Below, in pieces: positions 1 to 9,900 of a stretch of 31,059 bases of DNA. The position numbers were made by a program, and so were the translations under genes. A model generated the notes under the pieces. It was not told the DNA's origin, searched no databases, and worked only from the letters and a program-made list of their open reading frames with translations. Numbering within the stretch: position 1 is the stretch's first letter; every line of letters begins with the position of its first letter. This DNA is from Physocladia obscura. Its lineage: Eukaryota; Chytridiomycota; Chytridiomycetes; Chytridiales; Chytriomycetaceae. Location: positions 1 through 31,059 of the forward strand of contig JADGJH010000099.1 in assembly GCA_027596945.1 (NCBI GenBank). Direction: 5' to 3'.

Positions 1-118
1 CAAATAGAAGAATAATAAAGGAAAATAAAAGATAATATGATAATAAAATAATAATATAATAGTAATAATTTCGAGTTAAAGTTAAATGAAATTAGTTAAT
101 TTCGATGACAAGTTGCAT

Positions 119-191
119 GGCAGCATAGTGTAGTGGTTATCACGTCAGCTTTACACGCTGAATGTCGAGGGTTCGAACCCCTCTGCAGCCA
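119..191 (+). tRNA. tRNA-Val (anticodon UAC)
   Basis: A 73-nt cloverleaf folds by eye. The acceptor GGCAGCA pairs with TGCAGCC (184-190) with one A-A mismatch, and the discriminator base is A at 191. The D stem is GTG/CAC around TAGTGGTTAT. The anticodon stem TCAGC/GCTGA is perfect, and its loop TTTACAC gives anticodon TAC, which reads GUA valine. The T stem GAGGG/CCCTC is perfect around TTCGAAC. There is no intron and no encoded CCA, as expected for a nuclear eukaryotic tRNA. The single acceptor mismatch is the only oddity. Confidence 0.93.
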
Positions 192-192
192 A

Positions 193-198
193 TTTTTT
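193..198 (+). terminator. RNA polymerase III terminator (T6)
   Basis: Six T residues begin two bases after the tRNA-Val discriminator base, the usual Pol III stop signal. It lies about 37 bp from the stop codon of the convergent BBS2 gene, so the Pol III unit and the BBS2 3' end nearly touch. Confidence 0.75.
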
Positions 199-234
199 GA
201 AAAACAATTTTGGAAGTAAAGAGTTTGGTATTAT

Positions 235-2859
235 TCACATTGTCACATTGGTGATTTTCGCATTCCTCCTGTTCATATCTGAAACAGCGCAAATAATTTT
301 TTTCAAATCCATGGCAGCATCATTAAATACTTTTTCACATTGTAATGATGTTGCATGGGCAAGCAATGTCTTTTTGTGCATATTACAAAGAACAACTGCA
401 CTGTATTTAAAATGCTCTCTGTCCAATCTTTTAGTTAAAAAAAAAAAACAAACTTGAAACTAACACATCTCTGATGTTCCAACATGCCTGAGTTCTTGCC
501 ATCAATGAACGCAATAATTTTTCATCAGCAAATTTTTCCAATGCTATCTTGGATTCTTCTGCTGCATTTCTGAGACTCTGAATTTGACTAGTTGTTTTAG
601 CAAAAAAATCTATGCTGTCATCCAGCTGAGATGGAACATTTATGAGTTGTTTTCTGTTGAGACAAGCATATGTGTTGGGATCCCCTTGCTCACAAAAATC
701 TGCAACAACCTGAGAGAGTGCACACATCATAATAGAAATTTGAGATGTTGTATTTACTTCTGCTCTTGCTGATAAAAACTGAAATGTGATTGTTTCTTTT
801 GTTGCAGAGATTCTAAAGTACTTTGAAGTTGATGTGTGAAGAAATGTTACAGTTTTTTTGACTTCAGTTTCAGTCTCAAGCTGAATACTGGGGTATATAA
901 ATGCAGCGGCAAGCCATTGATGGAACTTTGTTTCAATTATAAGTCAAAATAACTTCCTTTTCAACTTACAAAATAATTAATAATTACCTTCTGTTCTGTT
1001 GCTTTATTTGCAATCTTTACCTCCAAGCAAACAGTTTCATTTTTTGGGTGGAAAGAATCAGATACAATGTATTCAAATTTTGAAAACTGAGGGAAATTTA
1101 TCTGACATTCAAACACAGAATGGCTCGGATTTTTTTTTTCAAGTTGGCAAAATAAATTTGAATTGCCATTATATATGTCGTAAACAATTTTGACATTCAG
1201 TTTAATGTGTTTTTGAATTTGCAATGGCGGAGGAGTGATTAATATAGTTGCTGTTGGTCTTGGTGGGGATTGAACGCTGCGGTAATTTAAAAAGTATCAG
1301 TTTTGATTGCAACTATACCAGTGCTTACAGGCTTGAGTTCTCGCATTCACAGCCGATATATTCAACAACAATCCCAACTATTAAAGATAAATGAGCTGAA
1401 GTAATGTTAAGGTAAATTCCATTGGACGTTTGACTCAAGTTGCAGTCAAATTCAAGTGCTTTTGATTTTGAAGAATATAATTCCGGGCTGGAAAGAAATT
1501 TTAGCTCCTGTTTGAGTATTAGTATTATTATTTTGAATAAACATAAAAATACATTTTTTCTTGAAAGAAGGGCTTCAATTTCAAGTTCAAAATCACTTTT
1601 TTTGTTAATTTGAGTTGATCCTTCACCACCTAAAGAGCTGAACGTATGGACTTACAAAAATAGTTAATATATTCAAAGAAAGCATTTATATTCTCACCGT
1701 TTCCACTTCCGAGAACAACATATACGAATGATTCACAATCAAAATAAGAATTTTTCTGATCTTCGCAAGAATATTGATTTTTTGCTAGCCCAATAATTGT
1801 GACAATGGACGAACCATCAAACTTATTTGCCCAAAACAATTTACCGTCATCTATATTACGTGCTTCCACTATTCCATTGTTATACCCAACAAGTATAATA
1901 TTTTTTGATGTGAAATGCGTTTGAACACAAATTGAAGTTACTGTTGTAGATGGACTGCTCTTCCAAATTCTTGATGGTAGCATTTGAGTTCCAGAATATT
2001 TAATTATTCCACATTGCCCATTTCGCAATAAATATCTAATTTTTAAATTTTTTTTATCCAATTTATTCTTTTTTTGTTGATTCACCTACCCAAAATGTGT
2101 TTTAGAAACTGAACATACTTTGACAACTTGATCTGAAAACTGTACTTCATTGATGAAGTTATCATTTTCAAAAATTCGCAGTTGGAAGTCCTGGATGAAT
2201 GGTGGTGTTGTTGAAATGGGAGCAAAAAGGTATATCACAGAACCTCAGATGAAATCAAAAGGATCAAATCATCATTATTGCCACCCTCTATGACTTCTAA
2301 AAATATTGGTACATCTCCTGTCATAGTCCAAAATACTTCTTCTCCTTTGTAGTTGTAGCCCTGCAATTTAGTCAGATTTATCGAAAGAGCCAGTTTCAAA
2401 AAACCTGAATCAGATAATCTCCAATTGCCGCAAAAGCAACTGGTTCCGTATTTGAAGAATATCTTCCCACGCAAATCGATTTTACACCACTCGGTACATT
2501 TACGTAAAATAAATCGCAATTGTCAAACACATTAAATCTAAAATTAAAATTAAAAACCTAATAATTGCAAGAAAGGAATAAACTAACACCCAAAGTGCAT
2601 CAGTTGTTGCAATAATTAGAAATTGTAAATGTTTTTTTTCATGAGCACGAGGCATGAGTTTCGCTGTGATTAACTGTGTTATTGTTGAAGTTTTCCCACA
2701 TGTAATTTCAGGATAGTGGGTATCAGAAAAAGACTTGAATCCCACAGTGTGTTCGTTTAAGCAATAAACAAAGCAAAGAATGCTTGGATCAAAATATGCG
2801 ATAGTACAGATGAGTTGTTCGATGGGACTGAAGTTGAGGGAAAAGGAATTCATGTCCAT
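235..2859 (-). CDS. BBS2: BBS2, BBSome subunit (10 exons)
   Basis: Probable orthologue of Bardet-Biedl syndrome 2 protein, a core subunit of the BBSome coat that moves membrane cargo on intraflagellar transport trains. Hand-traced exons on the minus strand are 2859-2588, 2537-2405, 2360-2244, 2190-2090, 2035-1698, 1650-1553, 1507-1329, 1276-988, 925-465 and 427-235. All junctions are GT..AG and in frame, giving about 726 aa, against about 721 in human. Landmarks recalled from the family: an N-terminal beta-propeller with FDNCDLFYVNVPSG, QGYNYKGEEVFWTMTGD and LVGYNNGIVEARN; a middle gamma-adaptin-ear-like part; and a C-terminal helical part near EESKIALEKFADEKLL. The start could also be 2853 or 2877. 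The 5' end faces NUF2. The exons show no sign of decay. The identification comes from memory of the family, not from a search. Confidence 0.9.
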
Positions 2860-2919
2860 TTTTTCAAAGCAAAACAAACAAACGCGAAAAAAGACAAGCA
2901 GCAGAATAACAAAACACCA
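2860..2919. promoter_or_regulatory. compact divergent promoter, BBS2/NUF2
   Basis: Only 60 bp separate the predicted start codons of BBS2 (minus) and NUF2 (plus). The stretch is A-rich on the plus strand with no clear TATA box. Any core promoter and both 5' leaders must fit here or overlap coding sequence. The 42-66 bp range depends on which BBS2 ATG is used. Confidence 0.5.
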
Positions 2920-4653
2920 ATGCAGGGATACTCATTTCCGCTGCTAAAACCCAGCGAGATTGTTGCGTGCATGGCAGATATGCATATAAGTTTTGGTGCA
3001 GAAGATCTCGAGCGACCGTCGCCGCAGAAGATGCTATGTATTTACGAATCGTTCACCGACAAGTTTATGGGCGTTACGCGCAGTAACTACTCCAATGCAA
3101 GCAACAACTTTCATTTGATGTCGGCTCTCGAATCAGACATTGTCGAAAATGCGGATCTGCACATGGAAGACATTGCGCTGATGGGTTTTTATCGCATGCT
3201 TGCCAAACTCTTACAGCAGGTTGGCGTTCCGGATTTCAGCATTCGGGATCTGATCAAACCGGAACCCGGCCATGTGCGCAAGATTTTGTCTGCAATTATC
3301 AACTTCGCTAAGTTCAGGGAAGAGCGCGTGTCTGTGTTCGAACAGTGCACGAAAAAATCGGTATTTCGTCAGTACTAGAAACTGCAAATCGTTCATTTTT
3401 TTGCACAGGTCGAAGTTCTGGAGAAGCGAACGTACCTTTTGGAAAAGAACAACGATATTGCTGAACGCGTTAATACTATGCGGTGGGATTATTTAAATTC
3501 GAAATGGAGCCTGTTTTAATTGTGGAAACAGACTTCAACGTGCTGAGCAAGAACCTGCATATCAACGTGTCCGTGAAAAAAATCTCGCTCTTACTGCTGA
3601 ATTACGTGAATTGAAACGTATTCAAACGGCAATGACAGCCGATATTGAGAACTTGAAAAAAATTAAGAGTGAAACGATTGAAAAAATGGTTGGCTTTTAT
3701 TTTTCGCAATACAAAATCTGAAACTGGAACAAAAAATTCTAGAATAATACTCAATTTCTCCTTGCAAATTGCAAACAAGATTGCAGCCGCTTGCGAGGCC
3801 GAATCGTCCCAAATCCCGAAAAGTTACAACAGGCGCTGGTGGAAATGAATTCGTCTATATTGAGTGAAAAAGCAAGCCTGACTGCTCGTGAAAAGCAATA
3901 TCGTGATTTGCTCAGTAAAATGGAGGCCATGAGCACTGTGCAAAATGTTTGAATTTCGAATATTTATTCAAATCTAACAGTTTATTTCCTTGAAGGACCT
4001 TGTGATTTGTACGAAGCTGATGGAGGAATGTGAGTTCGAAATGAAGAAAGCTAGTACAGCTGCAAATAAACTTGCTGGAGAACAAGAAAACGCAGAGCGT
4101 AAAAATCAAGAACTGCGAGATGTCAATATCAAAGAGCAGGTTTTTTTTTCTTTCGCATTTTTATAATTGATTACTCGATTTTATTGATGTTAAACTCTGT
4201 ATTTTCATGTTATTATTTTAAGCAATTCAAAAGGCAATTGGCAAATATTTCCGAAAAAATAACTCGGCTAGGAAAACAGCAAGCAGGCAAAAAGGATTTA
4301 AACGACGCTAAAATGGGGGAACTTTCTGCAGAATATGAATCAAGTTTGAAAGACCGCGATATTAATCAGGCAAAAATTGAAAGTAACCAAGCACGAATCT
4401 CGGAATTGGAGGATAAGGTATCGTTGTTAAATTGCTTTTAATTTTGATTCAACTTTGCCGCGTTCCAGATTTCAACGTTGCGCAAAAAGATTGAAAATGA
4501 AGCCATAACATTCCAAGATTCTTATAGTAAGCTGAAGACTCGAGGTGAACGATACTGTGCTGATCTTGCCAAGGTATTTAGACATGATGTTTTGAAGCAA
4601 GTGTTAATCACTTAATTATTTTGGCTTTTCAGATGATGAGCAACATGAAATGA
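2920..4653 (+). CDS. NUF2: NUF2, kinetochore Ndc80-complex subunit (8 exons)
   Basis: Subunit of the Ndc80 complex, which couples kinetochores to spindle microtubules. Exons traced in frame: 2920-3360, 3409-3482, 3532-3688, 3743-3946, 3996-4139, 4223-4417, 4469-4573 and 4633-4653, giving 446 aa (human about 464). The N-terminal calponin-homology domain is clear. It begins MQGYSFPLLKPSEIV, contains ESDIVENADLHMEDIALMGF, and ends with AIINFAKFREERVSVFEQ, the conserved 'INF.KFRE' signature. The rest is heptad-rich coiled coil, including IVPNPEKLQQ, which matches the family's 'IV.SPEKL' segment. The start was chosen because MQGYSFP aligns with the family N-terminus; upstream in-frame codons reach 2815 but would overlap BBS2. 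The last exon is only seven codons. Confidence 0.92.
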
Positions 4654-4697
4654 ACCCTTTCTTTTTCGAATTTTTGAATAAACTTCCTTTTTTTGCA

Positions 4698-5212
4698 ATG
4701 TCATTCTCCATACGAGTGCAAAAACTGCGGCCATATGCGCCATACATTTTTTTTGGCGGACTAGGTGCTACTTTTGCCTTTCAAACAATTCGTAATTCGG
4801 AACTTTCGCATCTTGAATCCTCACCAGTTGTTCGTGCCGTTTGTTTTCATATAGTTTTGCTTTCTCCAATTCGTTGTCCCAGGCACACGGCATAATCTAC
4901 AAATTGCGGCACGATGAAAACATGAAACATATCCTCGGCAGCGATATTCGTATTGAGCCGCGAGTTATGACAAAAGGTGACTACCATTTCTGTTCAAGTA
5001 TTTGTTACCGTTATTCATCAACCCCAAAAGGCGAATTTAATATGTTCAAGGGCCATGTAGACTGCCAATTTAAAGTTAAAGGGTCTTTGGGTGAGGCGAT
5101 TGTGAACGTTGTTGGATCGAGGACCGCAGCAAAAGATGTTTGGAATCTGACAAAGCTTATTGTGAAACCTTTGCAATCCGATCAAGAACCTGTCGTTTAT
5201 GCTTCTCTTTAA
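4698..5212 (+). CDS. COA1: COA1/TIM21-like mitochondrial inner-membrane protein
   Basis: Small mitochondrial protein of the cytochrome c oxidase assembly factor 1 family (early Cox1 assembly). Two exons, 4698-4838 and 4883-5212, joined by a 44-nt intron in phase 0, give 156 aa. A basic N-terminus (RVQKLRPYAPY) precedes one membrane segment (YIFFGGLGATFAF). The soluble domain has the family pattern: HILGSDIRIEP (the 'LG..I' element), KGHVDCQFKVKGSLGEAIVN ('G.....F.VKG..G.g.v'), then a Trp-containing strand and LIVKPL. An in-frame ATG at 4650 overlaps the NUF2 stop (ATGA) and would add 16 aromatic residues; 4698 gives a better targeting sequence. It lies 45 bp after NUF2 and converges on V-ATPase H 66 bp downstream. 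TIM21 is the alternative family. Confidence 0.75.
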
Positions 5213-5278
5213 TCTGCATGACAACTTATAAAAAACTCCAGCTTTTTTTTTTTTTTCGACTAAAAATATGAACGAAAA

Positions 5279-6965
5279 TCAAGAGATCCAAGAATTCGCC
5301 ATTAACTTTTGCACAGCAATTAGAGCCTGATACCTGACGTCAGAATTTTCATGCGTCATCAATTGCATGATTTGTGTTTTTGTCCCGTTATCTTGCACAA
5401 ATTTTTTTCCTACTGGTGCGTACTTCACATACTGACCAATATCGTGGGCAGCAACTGCAAGAACAATCGGCGAAGTGTTTGTCGCAATCAAACGCCCAAG
5501 TACTCTTACAAGTTCGTAATCTTTTTCGCTAAATCTGGATGCATTTTGTTTCCAAAATTGTTCGCTCAGATGCGGTGGCGACCATTCAAGCTTTCCGCTC
5601 TTGACTTCGCTCGAATATTCGTCAAACGTGCTTAGGCTATTGATATTTTTGGCAAGTTCTTCTTTGATGTACTCAAGATCTTCTGTGATTTCAGTGTCTG
5701 TCCATTTGCGTGCAGCGAGAGTTTCACTCAAATTTAGCAGTTTATTTCCGAGCATAGGAATAATATTTTCTTGCGGCGCAAGATTAATCATGTTCTGCGT
5801 TTTTTTAAAACAGTTTCTAAAAACAAAAAGCAAGAAAACTCACCTTTACAGTAGAAAATATAACGCGAACGACTTTTTCTTTGATTGCTGCTTTTGCAAT
5901 GTCAATAAATAGAGGAATCACTTCATACGATCTGGATGAAATTAAATTTTGTGGATATGTGAAACAAAAGTGAAACCGAACCTTTGGATGTCAGCTGCAA
6001 TCTCTTGCACAAAGGTCATTGTCCACATACAATAAATTCCTTGGTATTGCATCTGAGGATTCGATGAAGTTGCTTTGATGGCATCGATCAGGCTGATTTC
6101 TTAGTTTCAGGTTTTGTGTAAGGGAAAAAAACAAACTCGAACCCATTCATTGCTCCGCGTGTTTTATAAAAGGCAAGCCGGTAGGAAGGAACTGCCAAAA
6201 GAGTTTGGAGAATTTGAATCACAATATCGACAACGTTCGGGTTAGGATCTGCAAATTTTCCAGTCAACCACGAAAATACTGGAGATGGATCAACATCAAC
6301 CGCCGTATTGCTTCTTTCCCTGCATTTTTACATTGTTATGATTGGTTTTTTCTTTTTTCTGTTCTTACAATGCAAGCACAGCAACAATTTTTGCAGATTT
6401 GAGCTGGACGTATTCGTCATCTTTTGATAAAAGATTGATAAACGTTCCGAAAAGAAGAGATGGTTCCAACTGCGCCAGTATTTCTTCGCGATCAGAAAAA
6501 CCTATTCATGAAGGTTTGAATTTCAACAAAAAATCGAAGAGTATTTCAACCTAAAATTTTGTCTTCAAAGACGACGAGAATGTTTTGAATTGTATCATTT
6601 CGAGCGAGTTTTTGCAAAAGACTCAGCAAGAGCAAAGAATAGTTCGCGCCAGACTTTTTATTTTTTTATATTTTTTTTTGATATGAGTTGGTTATTTCAA
6701 CCTGAAGTTTTGACGTAAACCTCCTTTAAAGCTTCCACGGAAACTTTTTCAAATTGTCTGATCTGCTTCAACTCGTCTTCGGTGATGAGAGCAGCTTTCT
6801 GATAGCCCTATTGCGTAAAGCTTAATAAACAAACGGTGTGACGAAAACCGTTTAACGAACCTCCCACGGAATAGTCTTTTCTCGCACAGCCGCAGTTTGG
6901 TCTTCCAGATAGTTGTTGTGCCCGGCAACGACTGGTGCAATGTTGATGTTTTTGTCGACAACCAT
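5279..6965 (-). CDS. VMA13: V-type ATPase subunit H (8 exons)
   Basis: Peripheral V1-sector subunit H (yeast Vma13), which activates the assembled vacuolar proton pump and silences free V1. Exons traced on the minus strand: 6965-6861, 6807-6721, 6653-6551, 6501-6369, 6319-6143, 6092-5982, 5931-5844 and 5794-5279. All are in frame, giving 439 aa, normal for the family. Signatures: N-terminal EKTIPWEGYQKAALITEDEL; armadillo-like helices including LLSKDDEYVQLKSAKIVAVL and MQYQGIYCMWTMTF; and the C-terminal hallmark VLAVAAHDIGQYVKYAPVGK followed by HENSDVRYQALIAVQKLM. The start at 6965 gives the usual short leader before IPW. Its start codon is 24 bp from that of SPEF2 on the other strand. Confidence 0.93.
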
Positions 6966-6989
6966 TATAACCAAAAAAACTGTTCAAAA
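6966..6989. promoter_or_regulatory. 24-bp divergent intergenic spacer, V-ATPase H/SPEF2
   Basis: Between the start codon of V-ATPase H (minus, 6963-6965) and that of SPEF2 (plus, 6990-6992) there are only 24 bases, A-rich and without a recognisable core element. Transcription start sites probably lie inside the neighbour's first exon, or the leaders are nearly absent. Both starts are supported by family-typical N-termini, so the short spacing is likely real. Confidence 0.55.
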
Positions 6990-9900
6990 ATGAGTTCAAT
7001 TTTGGCAACTTGGTTACAAAAAGAAATTGGACTGTCGCGTAGAATTGCCGCCGCAGAGCTGGACGAAGCTTTTCAGTCTGGCTATCTATTTGCGGAACTT
7101 TTGTTTCGTCTCGGTGTGATCGCGTCAATGGACAGCTCAACTGATGGCAACGTTTTGCATTTTCAAAATGCCGTTTCCACAAATCTGGAAGCCTCAGTGG
7201 CCAACTTCACTCTGATTGAAAAGGTTAATTTATATTTGCGTATTTTAATTTGTCTCTCTTCCATAAAAGCTGAAGGTTGGCTCAGGTGCTTCGTGAGAAA
7301 CTCAACATCAAGTTGACTCCAAACGCAGCCTTTGATTTAATAACGGCAAAATCTGGATGTGCTGCAAGTCTTTTATATCGAATAAAAACTGCTGCTGGAA
7401 CATCTGTGGCAGCGGCAGTTTTAAGAGGAAACGCTTTCAAAAACATCTTGCCGACACCAAATAAATTGCCGCCACTACCAGTGAAAATTAACAGCACTGT
7501 AAATTTTGCAGATAATAATGTACCATTCAATACAATTTCTAAAACATCGACTTTATATCCAATAAGTCCAACAGGTTTTTATTTTACACATATTTTTACT
7601 ATTTTTCTCCTCACCATCTCCGGAAAAGGCGAATATTCCAAGCCTGGAAATGCTGTTGAAGATAATTTGCCTCGAAAAAAATATAACGAATTGGAGCATG
7701 ATTTTTTTGCAGAAACTTTACGGCAAAAACTGCGACGAGTTCATCATGCGGGGTATAGACCTCTCAACCACCCAAAATTAGATCACCCTGAAACTGATTA
7801 TGTAAAACTATTACACCGACAGGTTTGATAAATTTCTTTATCATTACTCTCTGATAATAATAATTTATAACAATAACATTTGTATTAAACGGCAACTTAG
7901 AAGGCAGAGGCCAAAGAGAAGATCGAAACAAAAAAATCAGAGCGATTAAAAACGAACATCTCAAAAATTGCGGTAGCCTGTGAATCAGCTACTCAGTCAA
8001 CTTCTGTGTCGAACATTTTTAAAGAAATGACACGAACAGATTTCACTTGTGCCATAAGAGAGCAATCGAAACAGGAAAAAAAGAAGCAAGTAGCTGAGGT
8101 ATAAGATTTATTCAAATCAATTTTTACAACTAATCATCGTCAAGAAAAAAAAAATGGAGGTTGTTCAATCCCTGATTCAAAATCTGGATTCTTTTGAAAA
8201 AAGTCTAAATATTGACGGCCATATTGGAGAAAATGAGGATGATACAAAAGCTACTGAATTACGACAGAAAAATTCGATTCGAAAACTATCTGCTGATATA
8301 AAAACCACGACGATATCGAGTGTGGATAAGTTTCAGGTGGTGAAAACACACAATCAAGCCCAGATTTTTGAAGAGGAAGAAATAAAAAAAAGCGAAGAAT
8401 ATGTGAAAAAAATTAGAGTAAGTACAATTAAAACTAAAATTTATTTTTTGAAGTATTATATACACATCTATTTATGTGTTTTACTCAAATTCAGGAGCGA
8501 AAAATGGAAGAAGAAGCTTCCAGAAAAGAAAGAGAGCAAAGGCGTCGCAAAATTGTGCTAGGTCATCAGCAAGCAAAAGAAGAAATGGAAAAGGCTCATC
8601 TTGAGGAACTATTAAATGCTAAACTGATGAGACAATCAAAGCAAGAGAGAAGAATCGCAGAAGGGTATTATTGAATAATGATTTATTACTTGCTGGAAAC
8701 TCATTCTTCATTTCGGATCAGTTTAATGCAGATTAGATTAGAAAAAGATTTTATGTGCGAAAATAGAATGCATCGAGAAGAGCAATACGCGAAAAGACGT
8801 CAAAAAGATTACGAGGAAGCTCTTGAAAGAGAATTTATTTTAGCAGAGGCAGCTCGAGAGGAATATAAAAAACAGACAAGTCTTCATCTTGCCCAACATT
8901 TTGAAATTCTTGCAATTAAGGCTGCTGAAAAGCATGTGAGAAATGCAAACGCCTGTGCTGAAATTGTTCACCAAATTGTAGACTTAAGTTTCAAGGTATA
9001 CTACTATTTAATTAAATCTTGATGCTTACTCAAATTTCAAACAGATTGCAGAATATCGAGAACTGAATGAATATGATGATGTACCACCGAATAAAAATCT
9101 GCTACGGCAGTGGAAGACACTTTTCATAAAAGGTCAATCACTTTTAAAACAATACAGCCTCCCTTTGGAAAAAGATCGCATTATTGATGAAACTCAAGAA
9201 ATACCGAAATCAATTGAATTTGAAACAGAGAAACAACCAAACTCAAGTCATGACGATATTGTTGAAGGAATTAGTTTAATGGATGAAGAAGAATTCAATC
9301 ACTACTTGAATGGTACCGGAATGTGGGATACAAGTGCTTGTAACTTCAAAAATGGGCCGATTAAAAATGAATTTTTGGGATTACTCATTGATACAATTTT
9401 TGAGATCGTAGCTCCTGTAGATTCGTTGAACTCTTTACCTAAACTTCCTACTGTTCCTCTCCGACTTATTGTCATAGGAAAAAGATTTGCCGGGAAAAAA
9501 ACTGCTGCAAAGGCTATTGCAAATCATTATGGACTTACAGTTTTGCAAATTGATCGACTTGTGAATGAAGCAATCCGGTAAATAAAGATTTTTTCTATTA
9601 ATTATTGACTGAAACCCTCGAATTCCGACAGAGAAGCCGAAACGTTGGAATCGACATTTACTGATACTAAACAGAGAAAGACTGCCATTGCAAATCATAT
9701 GGGAACCAAGCTTCAGCATGCATTATTGACTGGATCTGCTCCAGATGATGATTTGGTTGTTGCGCTGGTAGTTGAAGCAATCAAAAAGAATTCTGGTGAA
9801 GATGATCGCGGTTGGATTCTTATTGATTTTCCAAGGAATAGGTATCAAGCACAGTTACTTGAAAAAGAGCTATCAGGGTGAGTTATTTTCAATAATAAAT

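Noticed and set aside
1..118. AT-rich leader before the tRNA
   Set aside because: Examined for coding or RNA structure; only A/T-rich sequence is seen.
6749..7182. Minus-strand frames spanning the SPEF2 first exon
   Set aside because: They overlap the well-supported V-ATPase H and SPEF2 exons and show no family signature.
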